DNA of 64,000 bases from Cliona cf. orientalis (Eukaryota; Porifera; Demospongiae; Clionaida; Clionaidae): the NCBI GenBank assembly GCA_963930775.1, contig OZ005705.1, positions 4,092,001 through 4,156,000 on the forward strand, given 5' to 3'. This document shows, one piece after another, positions 57,801 through 63,342 of this stretch; within the stretch, counting starts at the first letter, position 1; every line of letters starts with the position of its first letter. The notes beneath the pieces are model-generated. The model ran no database searches, had not been told where the DNA came from, and was given only the letters and a program-made list of their open reading frames with translations. A program made the translations under genes and the position numbers.

Positions 57801-60800
57801 ACATGTAGGTGCATAATACTCGAGAAAAGCAAGCGTAGGGATGTATAGTAGATACAATTATCTCTTGTTTGTGTACTTTTTGATCCTGCCATCCCTACTT
57901 CATTCTTCAATTTTATTCAATTGTTTTTATACTTGTATAATAAAGGGGTGGGGTGTTGACACCATGATTATTATTGACATGCAGTAGAGGCCCTTCAGTA
58001 GGTAGTAATATTTACAGGTGATTTTTGCTTTTTTCTCTGTAGGTGACAGTCCATCGGATCCGCAATCACTTGTACAGTCACTCAAGTTGCCAACATGAAG
58101 GCTCGAACCAACTGGACAGATTGAAGTATAGTGTATATACAGGTCATTTTTATTGCTGCTAGCGCTAGCTGTTATTGATGTTTCTTGTCTTGTATTCAGT
58201 TTAGACTTTATAGAGTCACTGTATCAATATATACCTTCTAGTTTTGTGTTGTACTCTATACACGTCTTCATAACTGATTCAATATTGCTGTACAGTATTG
58301 CTATGTAGAGCGCGAAAATTACAAACAATCAATAGCGCAATTATAGCAATTATGTGCATATGGACATGTGTATATGGGTGAACACAGATATGTATGCCCA
58401 TGGGTGCATACATAGCAACTAAACGAGACTTTGCATACGTGTCCGTACCTAACCATGCTGTAACGGCCTGTAAGTTTTCTTACGGGTCCGTAACAGTGTG
58501 TGGATATTTTGTTGTGTATATACAACGAAAATTTTTTTTAGATGGTCATTTTTCTTATATAGTCCGTGTCATTACATGAGGGCATGGATACGCGTCTTGG
58601 ATGCGCCTGATTGCTATGAACGCGTGGCGCAGGCGGAGAGAAAGTCCGCACTATAAAGCTCAGGATTGGTCAGAACTGTAGGGCCGCGTGCACAAAGAAG
58701 AGTGGCCTTAATGCCTTGGGCCATAGCTACAGCTAGAGACGCATTGTTGAACGATCGGCCGTGCATTTCGAAAAGCCTGCTAAGCAGGCGCTGGCCCTAG
58801 TCACCGAGCCTCAAGCGAAGCGAGAGGCGAGGTCTGTTCTTTGTCATACCTGTCGGCAGTCCGGTAGCAACGTTTGAGCAGAGCGAGAACGTCGCCATTG
58901 CACACTTAGTTAGAACTGCGTGCTATGAGGGGTGTGGCCTCTGCAACCACTTCCATCTGCGCATGTGCATGGTAATCATGGGCATCCTACCAAGGCAGGA
59001 TACTATTTGTACATGGAGTACGTCTCTATGGTTTGTGAGCATATCTTGTTAATAGATGATCATGCATGCTAGCCATATTATCCCATGATTGCAGTGACAT
59101 TAAACATACTTGTTTTCATAATATTCATGATCTACGCCAGAATACCTAAGCCCCCATATGTCCATGAAAACGATCAGGTATGCCTGAATAAGCTGTCTCT
59201 AAAAAAGGTGTATTTTGTCAAGGTTTCTTTCTTTCTGTTTTCCAGGGCTAACTCAAAACTGCTTTGACCACTCACCTTGGTTCGAGTATAAATCCACTCC
59301 ATTTTGTAGTGCATATCTGTGGCACACTTATTATCAGGACAGTGATTTAATCGTGGGTGTGTACAGCATATTTTGCGAGTGGGTGTGTATGATTCACCAT
59401 TTTATCTTATAATGTGCATGTTCATAATGTGTCGCCATGGTGAAATCATGTGACAGGAGTCAGTAGTGCCGCGCATGACCACATTGATCGTGTGCGCACA
59501 AGCAGAGCTGACAGAAGGCGCTAGGCCGTGAAGAATTTCTGTTTAGGGGCGAATCTTAGAAGCCAGTAAGTTTATTATTGGTAGTACATGTAGCTTCTCT
59601 GGGCCTGAGAATGAGGATAGTCACCGTCTGAGATGACTGTTCTAGAGCTGAGGGGCCGCACCTGTCGTTATGAATGTTGCGTGCTCGTCATCCTGGATAG
59701 AGCAGAGTTGGCATAATTCAGACAGCTAAGGAAAGGTAGTGCTATATCGCCAACAAAATGAGCAGCACTAGCTCGCAAATAATTATGCCACCTATACGTA
59801 AGACTAAGATACTGCCTACCGAATGAGCCCTTAACCGTGGCTCCACCCACCTCCATGTTTGTGCAGGTGCACACACAAAGCACCGCTAGTAGTGAGAGGA
59901 CAATGGTGCACGTCATTACTGGACAAGGGTGAAAAAACTACTGCTGCTATTATGAATGCATGACATGTAGCCATTGATAATAGATCTATAATGTAGCTAA
60001 ATGGCATCCAATGCATCATAGAAGAAGGCATTCTCCTTGCAATCAAATTTTAGATCATCTCAAAATTGTGAAACAGAGTATGAATACATAAAGTCAGGAG
60101 CACACAAAGAGAAGGAGTGTACATTTAGAAATTATAGTAAATTGTAGCAATATCCTCAACAAATAAATCTAACTACACCTAAAGATAATTGTAGTGGGTG
60201 CTATACTATACCAAGAATAGCATAGTGTGCCATGAACACTGTAATCACAAGTTTTTGGTGAAATGTTTAAAACTTCCATATATGGCAGTTTTCTAACTTG
60301 CCAACCATGACATATTGGAATTTTAGTCAAAATGTTTCTACCTGCTATGCATTAGCAGGAATAAGAATCTGCCAGCGTTACTTTATTTTTCGATATTACC
60401 ATTGTACATATGTGACTTATACGCTCCTTCTCTTCAGGTGCTCCTGGTAAAGTAATGTAATATTCGTATTGTCCAGAAACTATACCTCCAATGGTTCTTT
60501 CCAAAAAAATTCTGGGATCAAAAATTGCGGAAAAATTCCTCATATTCTCCATGCATTCTAGTAAATGTATATACATGACTATTAAAAATTGATGGGTTGG
60601 CGTGGTCTGTTAATTGTGAGAAATCTTAGCCATGATCGGAGAATAGCTTTTAGACTACAGTGAAACAAAAGTTGCAACTGTTTAGAGTGGTGCTCAGCTG
60701 TGCAGATTCTGTGTGGATGCACCTTGGGCCCACCAAAAATGAGGTGCAGATAGTACTTATATTTCCTCTGCCTTATGGCAAGTGGAGGTCTACACTATAC

Positions 60801-63255
60801 TGTTGACTGTATAAACATAATTATTATGTGTGAGCTCAAGGCGTCCGTTAACTGCCTCTGTCTGGAATACCCTAGCCAACTCTTAGTTAATGGGAAAATC
60901 ATGTCAGATGGCATTGAAGAATTGCCCTAAAGAGGAATAAAAAAGAACAGAAACAAGTATAAAAAACAATGAACTTGAGGGATGGAGTAGGGATGGCAGG
61001 GTCAAAAAGTACACAAACAAGATTTGTAGGGATAATCACATCCACTATACATCCCTACGCTTGCTTCTTGAGTAGGTGCAGGAATAAAGTAACCGGGCAG
61101 TAATGCAACAATGATTATGCCCCCACCCCCTATCTACGAGCCCGCAGGGGATATTGTTAATAATATTTCTCCCACATGCATGCATAGAAGATTCAAATAA
61201 GGATAGCACCAATGGGTCACCATCAATAGGCACATGATAATTGAGAAAACCAAGCGTAGGGATGTATAGTGGATGTGATTATCCCTACAAATCTTATTTG
61301 TATACTTTTTGACCCTGCCATTCATTGTTTTTTATACTTGTATAGTATAGGAGCGCATTACAGTTTTTATTGGGACTGATAATCTTGTTAACCAACAACC
61401 ATATTCCCCCAGGGACTCAGTATTAACTACATATTATTATACTGATTATTGCAATAGCTATAATGCACACTTCCTATCAACACAAGGTTGATTATGGATC
61501 TTCAGCTTTCACTTTGCTATCATTCTACGTATCATAGTAAATGCTACCTAAAGGTTGGAGTTTGCCATAGAAAACCTGTATAACTAGAGCTCTATAGAGC
61601 ACATATCCCGCGCGCTGCAGTGTCGATGTGAGAGCTCAAACTCCATGCATGCCATCTGCTGTCTGTTGACGACCTTTACCTATATATTGTGCCAGGTTGT
61701 GCGCATGAGCAGAAAGCACATGGTGGGTAGTGTTGATAGGCGTGGCCAACAGAATGCAGTATTTGCGACGCTCATGGACCTTGCCAAACGATTTGAAGCA
61801 TGCATGATGAAGCCAGTTTTTCGACGATATGCTGTACTTACGTGTCACTCAGACGCCTAGATCTCCAGATCTGGTGATTTTTGTCCTGACGACGACAGAT
61901 GACAGACAAAACCGATTACTTTACCCCTTGCACATGCGTGCGAGGTAGTATAGTGTCATTGTGTGCTGTCCACCCCCCCCCCCCTCAGAGGCCCCCACAC
62001 TACATGTACAGTGTATCAACTTCCCATGGCAATGAGTTATTATTGAACAATTTTGTATGCCTCCGCGTGGATTCTGTCACTTAATATAGATATGAAGATG
62101 CAACAAAGTTGTATGGCAGCCACTAAACTGTAGCATCATACCAGGCTCTCACCTTATACGACTTGATACTTCGTCCAAGGTGCAGACTGACTATATTGGG
62201 TGAATAATCACGCAACAAATAATCTAGATCCTTTTAGCCATCAAAATATAGGCATAAGGGTATAATTAAATAATTAGATCACAGGGGGAGGGGTCACTTG
62301 CAATCCATCCCCACAACAAACTGACACTGCATGTTTTGAGACAGTCTGACACTATCGTGGATATCTGTTAGGCTGTGCAGATCTTTAATCTAAGATATAC
62401 GATGAATGGTAGTCTCGTCAGCCACACCCTCACACTCCGCAGCATTTAGTTCCTTCAGAATAAACACACAAAGGGAGGATCTGGCTCACTGCCTACGCCT
62501 GTTTTGAACCGTGACTATGTAACATTTTGATACATGATACTCAACTGCATGATGTAATTCAAAATCTTGCTAGAAAACGCTGGCTATGATGGAAGCACAA
62601 AAAACAAATGTAAGCGACGCTACTCTTTCGATAGTAGAGAATGCCCAAACGGGAAGTTAACTTCCCAAAAACCTCACCGTTCACAAGCTACAGTGTATAT
62701 ATATGCAGGATAAAAATTTAACGTGACATAATCATACACAACGTACTTCTTTGAATCTGATTGGCCAGTCAATATCTTATCTGGCTGGGGATCCAAACAG
62801 GTATAGGCAGTGGGCCAGACCCTCCCTCTTATCCTGAAAGAACGGAACACTGTGGTATGTGAGGGTCTGGTTCACGAGACTAGGTGAACAGTTACACCAT
62901 TAGACTATCAGCCCAAGTACATAATAGCGTATGCTATAATATTATAGTGAGTGGGCATGTTCGATCATACCGATATTATTATTATTATATGCATAATAAA
63001 CACGTCTGTCAGAGTTTGGGTGGAGGCTCGGGGTTGGTTGGAGAGGTGCCCAAAACTGGTGGGGGGGGGGGGGGGGCATACTATGACCATAATTTAATAA
63101 TTCTTGAATGGAGGACTCATGGGGAGATACAAATGTAAGAACACAAACCAAACATAATTAAATTTTACTAAAGTATCCAGTACCCTTACCCCATCTTGTT
63201 GGGCACTGAAGTTCTGCGTGGCTATACAGAGCTGGTCAGGGTAAAGCGGACTTTC
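27888..63255 (-). CDS. Two-SH3-domain adaptor-like protein, ten exons, 5' end outside window
   Basis: Exons in transcript order: 63190-63255, 51948-51998, 50990-51068, 42829-42986, 39106-39201, 35387-35437, 35221-35317, 34830-34996, 32726-32878, 27888-28040 (stop TAG). All borders are AG/GT and phases match at all nine junctions, giving about 356 residues. SH3-A reads CIATQNFSAQQDG, DLSFKLGDKITIV, YWYIAKDEKG, GMVPGNFLKPLK. The linker has tyrosines in YIDM, YLSM and YVDQ contexts, like SH2-docking sites. SH3-B reads MGTCAFPGEQPG, DLPFDVYEEMHII, CWYMAQKTEE, GNIPISHVRLV. The last 157 residues (WFTFPGMPQDK, GWEITVWPLQ, FWEWFSPN) were not recognised. SH3 domains bind proline-rich peptides, so a signalling scaffold is likely. 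The 20-kb span of three introns is filled with TEs. Confidence 0.8.
28174..28530. repeat. MITE with TACCGTAGAATCCC ends, 357 bp
   Basis: Inverted ends TACCGTAGAATCCCCCCCTG and CGCGGGATTCTACGGTA, TA target. Contains GACGACCATTACC on the minus strand at 28417-28429. A second, heavily interrupted copy is the outer layer of the nest at 43025-50232. Confidence 0.85.
28537..29041. repeat. Insertion with TTGCCCAGTAG ends and gene-like core
   Basis: CATTAC is duplicated at 28531-28536 and 29042-29047. TTGCCCAGTAG at the left is complementary to CTACTGGGCAA near the right end. The core includes a 129-codon minus-strand frame and a GACGACCTTTTACC motif at 28982-28995. Confidence 0.55.
28835..28975 (-). 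CDS. Candidate first exon inside a repeat, unknown protein
   Basis: On the minus strand an ATG at 28975 (or an internal one at 28927) opens a serine/threonine- and acid-rich peptide (SRPRPTLDLDTDNFQSQETN). It ends at a fair donor, CAG|GTTAGT. The recurrent motif lies only a few bases upstream of the first ATG. No downstream exon was found. It could be a captured host promoter plus first exon, or a chance frame. Confidence 0.3.
29760..30470. repeat. Copy of the ACAAGTATAAAAAACAATGA MITE family carrying a nested MITE
   Basis: The left arm (29767-29895) holds AAGTATAAAAAATAATTAAA, GTAGAGATGGCAGGGTTGAA and ACTATACATCCCTACG. The sequence resumes after the nested element with GGGGGTGGGGGATAATCAGA, as in 41290-41330. 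The right arm is lost. Confidence 0.55.
29939..30297 (+). repeat. CTAGAGCTCT MITE, 359 bp, nested
   Basis: Starts CTAGAGCTCTGTAGAGCACA and ends near CTTGCGCATGTGCGTGGAG, followed by TAA. Contains the motif variant GACGACCCTTTCC at 30005-30017. Confidence 0.75.
30664..31099. repeat. MITE with TACCGTAAACTCTGG ends and TTAAGCGCA repeats
   Basis: Inverted ends TACCGTAAACTCTGGTTATT and AACCAGAGTCTACGGTA. Each arm repeats TATTAAGCGCA-type units three or more times. The frame at 30725-30919 is internal to the element and not a gene. Confidence 0.85.
31262..31566 (+). CDS. Candidate two terminal exons of an unknown plus-strand gene
   Basis: Exon 31262-31335 follows TATAG and ends GCT|GTGAGT; it encodes DWNFMDPEVMASAKHYVSYA and a few more residues. 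A second exon, 31435-31566, begins in the compatible phase and encodes LYDWIDENVATPLINSFMVA within 43 residues before a stop. Codon character and clean borders favour a real gene, lying within an intron of the opposite-strand SH3 gene. Upstream exons were not found and no family was recognised. The acceptor of the second exon (AAGAG) is less certain. Confidence 0.4.
31640..32190 (-). repeat. Inverted copy of the GTAGGGATGGCC repeat
   Basis: Minus-strand match to 59080-59640: GGTTCAGGCATACCTAATTG, AAATGGAGTGGATTTATAC, and the end TATCCGGGCCATCCCTACTT at 32168-32187. Confidence 0.6.
32287..32697. repeat. MITE with about 125-bp inverted arms (ACAAGTATAAAAAACAATGA family)
   Basis: The left arm (about 32287-32415) and right arm (about 32572-32697) are complements: AACAATGAAATTGAAGGGTG, AAAAGTATACAAACAAGATT, ACTATACATCCCTACGCTTG. 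Other copies lie at 41150-41470, 57590-57955 and 60945-61345, with a partial copy at 39405-39490. Confidence 0.75.
33000..34800. other. No gene recognised; possible Tc1/mariner remnant end
   Basis: At 33283 TACAGTAGTGGCCAATAAAA resembles the terminus of Tc1-like elements, but no partner end or transposase was found. The minus-strand frame 33334-33681 has no domain. At 34476-34556 a hairpin TAGCCTCATC...GATGAGGCTA recalls the ends of the palindrome at 40297. Confidence 0.3.
35464..35571. repeat. Small palindromic MITE, TACCACGGTCACC ends
   Basis: TACCACGGTCACCAGGAATT at the left and ATCCATGGTGACCGTGGTA at the right are nearly complementary. A shorter inverted relative is at 38999-39071, and the homology extends into flanking CACAGAATTCTCTC. 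Confidence 0.6.
35752..37915 (+). repeat. Cluster of CACACTAAGCAG-family MITEs in the same orientation
   Basis: Copies at about 35752-36160, 36173-36580, 36583-36960 and a partial one at 37661-37915, the last two separated by another MITE (36979-37407). Each has the landmarks TTTGGGAGCACTTGGGG, GGGCACGCAGAATGGGTC, TTTGTATAGGAAGCCATGC and the GACGACCTTTACC motif or a variant (36038, 36840, 37820). The second copy contains a 43-bp duplication at about 36441-36527. The frame 36317-36754 is a by-product. Confidence 0.75.
36979..37407. repeat. MITE with TACCGTATTTATTCGAA ends and reiterated GAATAGTAGCCGC units
   Basis: Inverted ends TACCGTATTTATTCGAAAAG and CTATTCGAATAAATACGGTA. Each arm contains several copies of CCCTCGAATAGTAGCCGC. 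Degraded relatives lie at 710-1157 and 7600-8010. Confidence 0.85.
38266..38830 (+). pseudogene. Myb/SANT-like DNA-binding domain gene with frameshift
   Basis: The frame from 38488 encodes a Myb/SANT-like domain: WSDNEMSALTTILWGDED, then FETIAKRLQESGYNRDWQQC and KLKNLKAEYKKIK. A shift near 38714 moves the continuation GNGRKTFKFYNKLDETLGH to another frame (38718 onward). This domain type is found in the second protein of PIF/Harbinger transposons and in trihelix-like regulators. The upstream TTACACTAGGCC sequence at 38272 resembles a Harbinger-type end. It lies in an intron of the SH3 gene on the opposite strand. Domain call good, transposon origin inferred. Confidence 0.65.
39595..40250 (-). 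pseudogene. Decayed minus-strand coding region with acidic tail
   Basis: Two frames look coding. From about 40205 down, a serine-rich peptide (GSFSDTGPASSPIPVD) continues in one frame, through two stops, to DIVIEPEMILAKRTNLSDTT near 39990. After a shift, frame 39855-39592 encodes SESAKDSSSDSEDLKPSQ and VPDFEIETHDDDAFWVPVAF, then stops shortly before AATAAA. Stops within an otherwise continuous frame suggest a pseudogene or the 3' end of a retroelement. No family recognised. Confidence 0.4.
40297..40912. repeat. Near-complete 616-bp palindrome (foldback MITE)
   Basis: Arms of about 290 bp meet near 40595-40605. Landmarks on the left are GCAGAGAGAAGGAAGAGG, GCGTGCTAGTAGGCTTTTTG and TTTTTGACGCCTC; on the right, their complements in reverse order. 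The outer ends are AGCCTTGTTCCCAGGCTCTC and GAGAGCCTGGGAATGAGGCT. Similar short ends occur at 29617, 34476, 41708 and 59596. Confidence 0.8.
41150..42156. repeat. Two adjacent repeat copies
   Basis: 41150-41470 is a member of the ACAAGTATAAAAAACAATGA family (TACATCCCTATGCTTGCTTT through TTCAATTTCATTGTTTTT). 41698-42156 is an inverted copy of the GTAGGGATGGCC repeat, from ACTAGCCTCATTTCCAGACC to TATCCGGGCCATCCCTACTT. Confidence 0.65.
42170..42660. repeat. Diverged dispersed repeat shared with 52520-53370
   Basis: Shared blocks include GAAGCACTATTGTGTGAAACC versus GAAGTACTATCGTGCAAAACC, and the CAGACACACACACAAA region followed by TGTAACCCTCACG. A 77-codon minus-strand frame at 42384-42617 includes LLITLIGDSALLTKN and may be a repeat-borne coding remnant; no family recognised. 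Confidence 0.45.
43900..44560 (+). repeat. Tandem repeat of about 50-70 bp near the 5' end of the Ngaro-like element
   Basis: About ten imperfect units of the type GGAAGGGAAGCTCACACAGG, TTGTGAGGGGAGGCAGTC, GGTACTGCCAGT. Spacing varies from about 45 to 75 bp. Overlapping frames (43817-44489) are translations of this array and not separate genes. Confidence 0.8.
44830..45700 (+). pseudogene. gag-like ORF1 of the Ngaro-like element
   Basis: Frames 44830-45030 and 44984-45700 overlap; a single shift near 45020 would join them. The second encodes a helical region (WEFVNMEEF, PITGIITWVQCYARYTAGMA) and a cysteine/histidine finger, CSYNPCKFPHLCETC with HPKRAC. Such fingers occur in gag-like proteins of DIRS-order elements and probably bind RNA. 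The frame ends at 45700, about 400 bases before the reverse transcriptase begins. Confidence 0.7.
46388..46535 (-). other. Inverted segment of the reverse transcriptase
   Basis: The minus strand here encodes SALEHRQVVESYLGAE, RLVGPLKSGNFPQ and VHASPFGVIPPEV. This is the segment expected on the plus strand between the GFRIGY block before it and the RGKSINDGI block after it. The order in the element is otherwise normal, so the block appears flipped in place. Breakpoints are approximate. Confidence 0.75.
46784..47079 (+). repeat. hAT-like MITE inserted in the Ngaro-like reverse transcriptase
   Basis: Starts CAGGGTTTTATACAGAATTT and ends TAAATAAATCACTG. TATGT is repeated at both borders, and removing the insert rejoins GHIYV to DTTLPFG. 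Two G runs (47003-47016 and about 47029) lie inside. A relative, inverted, is at 228-670. Confidence 0.75.
48081..48920 (+). CDS. Tyrosine recombinase of the Ngaro-like element
   Basis: An intact 279-residue frame. The catalytic set is visible in order: arginine 112 in FLRSGEV, a lysine in IKASKTD (about 151-154), H228-x-x-R231 in GHSFR, W254 in ALGRWDS, and the tyrosine of AYLSYIHIP (259 or 262). The N-terminal part (SSIKGYLSAIRRL) matches the SAM-like DNA-binding region. These enzymes integrate a circular DNA intermediate by strand exchange without target duplication, consistent with the lack of an obvious duplication at 43369/49848. The first ATG is used; the frame may begin earlier. Confidence 0.88.
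   Translation: MVELQLCKFVAHLEEDVLQFSSIKGYLSAIRRLQILGGMGDPFVASWPLLEAALHGVKLRRAKSKESRPRTRMPVTPTVLHNLRGVWEKEGQKFDNIMLWAACCMCFFGFLRSGEVCVPSMKEYDAEQHLSVGDVALDSVKSPSLVRVSIKASKTDPFRRGMNVFLGKTNNDLCPVAAVGAYLACHGSKPGLFFIFQSSSPLSREMFVRRVRAARSEAGVEATQYLGHSFRIGAATVAAAVRIEDCMIKALGRWDSAAYLSYIHIPRERLAAVSGRLAQ
50233..50989. other. Intron sequence of the SH3 gene, no repeat recognised
   Basis: A 112-codon plus-strand frame at 50432-50770 (RADIRGIIYTVLYEAHKMVR) has some coding look but no recognisable domain or matching splice partner. Confidence 0.3.
51180..51870. repeat. GC-rich repeat-like interval
   Basis: Composition shifts to GC-rich between two SH3 exons. It includes a CACA-rich stretch (51537-51584) and a CGCGCCTGCGCGCGCAG block near 51830. 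Several overlapping frames on both strands have low-complexity translations. Possibly the 3' end of a LINE or another retroelement; not resolved. Confidence 0.4.
52010..52386. repeat. MITE with CAAGGGCGTAAC ends
   Basis: Full-length relative of 11833-12200. GATAGA occurs on both sides (52003-52008 before, 52387-52392 after), a probable target duplication. Confidence 0.8.
52520..53370. repeat. Diverged dispersed repeat shared with 42170-42660
   Basis: Contains CATCGTGCAAAACCCTTGGC-type and CAGACAGATACACACACAGA blocks with an insert in the middle. No coding exon seen. Confidence 0.4.
53755..54030. repeat. Repeat rich in TACGG/CCGTA dyads
   Basis: Starts ACAGCAAAATATCCACATGT and contains many CCGTA and TACGG pentamers in both orientations. 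An inverted relative ends at 58515 (GTGTGGATATTTTGTTGTGT) with similar pentamers. Confidence 0.5.
54031..55690. other. No gene established
   Basis: A plus-strand ATG at 54259 opens a 31-codon stretch (NARHNSWQVSHGVILDEQYF) with a possible donor at 54353. A following segment, 54415-54466 (TGVPDVSPGIYVII), has good borders. However, the two do not join in phase, so this is only a hint of a gene. Confidence 0.25.
55697..56034. repeat. Mutator-like MITE with 9-bp target duplication
   Basis: GATCCTTAC is repeated exactly at 55688-55696 and 56035-56043. Inverted ends of about 58 bp start TAGTCTCGTGCCCAGCCCCC. Other single ends of the family are at 55196-55247 and 62813-62881. A 9-bp duplication and long inverted ends are Mutator-type features. 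Confidence 0.85.
56447..56820. repeat. MITE with TACCGTAGAAACTGG ends
   Basis: Inverted ends TACCGTAGAAACTGGTTGTT and AACAACCAGTTTCTACAGTA. The arms repeat TGCGCTTA(A/T) units, as in 3718-4176 and 30664-31099. Confidence 0.85.
56823..57526. repeat. MITE with TACAGTGCAACCAAGC ends, 704 bp
   Basis: Left end TACAGTGCAACCAAGCTAGA with GAGCAAAACTTTTT; right end its complement, CTTGCTTGGTTGCACTGTA. The interior is AT-rich with no coding frame. It begins two bases after the preceding element. Confidence 0.85.
57590..57955. repeat. Copy of the ACAAGTATAAAAAACAATGA family
   Basis: The left arm is truncated (GAGATAATCGTATCTACTAT, ACATCCCTACGCTTGCT). The right arm is complete from AAAAGCAAGCGTAGGGATGT to TTGTTTTTATACTTGTATAA. 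Confidence 0.65.
57956..59080. other. No gene recognised
   Basis: Holds the dyad-rich repeat ending near 58530. Otherwise unassigned; 58590-58930 is richer in GC and CG dinucleotides than its neighbours but has no open frame of note. Confidence 0.3.
59080..59640 (+). repeat. Copy of the GTAGGGATGGCC repeat, left end missing
   Basis: Matches 29090-29640: CCATGAAAACGATCAGGTATGC, CCAGGGCTAACTCAAA, AAATCCACTCCATTTTG, CATGGTGAAATCATGTGACA, ending CTTCTCTGGGCCTGAGAATG. Confidence 0.65.
59820..59916 (-). CDS. Candidate first exon with signal peptide, unknown secreted protein
   Basis: The minus-strand ATG at 59916 opens MTCTIVLSLLAVLCVCTC, a typical signal peptide core, followed by a short mature start (NMEVGGATVKGSFG). 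It ends at a clean donor, TCG|GTAGGC, in phase 1. The next exons would lie at lower coordinates, where a repeat begins; none was found. The frame continues openly past the donor, which weakens the case slightly. Confidence 0.4.
60352..60557 (-). CDS. Candidate terminal exon, unknown protein
   Basis: The minus strand after acceptor TACTAG (exon from 60557) is open for 68 codons to a TAA. It contains FSAIFDPRIFLERTIGG, GQYEYYITLPGAPEEKERI and HICTMVISKNKVTLADSY. Composition looks coding. No partner exon or family was identified; it lies on the same strand as the SH3 gene, inside its second visible intron. Confidence 0.4.
60945..61345. repeat. Complete copy of the ACAAGTATAAAAAACAATGA family
   Basis: The left arm (60954-61070: AACAAGTATAAAAAACAATG, GTAGGGATGGCAGGGTCAAA) and right arm (61235-61345, complement) enclose the shared interior with CAGTAATGCAACAATGATTA. 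Confidence 0.75.
61584..61945 (+). repeat. CTAGAGCTCT MITE, 362 bp
   Basis: Starts CTAGAGCTCTATAGAGCACA after TAA (61581-61583) and ends CTTGCACATGCGTGCGAGG before TAG. Exact GACGACCTTTACC at 61668-61680. Frames 61636-61848 and 61645-61860 are products of the repeat. Confidence 0.8.
61946..63189. other. Intron sequence of the SH3 gene, no gene recognised
   Basis: Contains a 12-base C run (61973), a Mutator-like end pair near 62813-62881 and a 16-base G run (63061-63076). A 37-base minus-strand segment at about 62150-62187 has intron-like borders but no clear role. Confidence 0.3.
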
Positions 63256-63342
63256 CTGTGTATATTGAAGTTAGTACGTGAAAATTGCATCTCAATCTAT
63301 TATCTTTATACCTCAAATTGCTGATCGGTTACTACTGCCATT

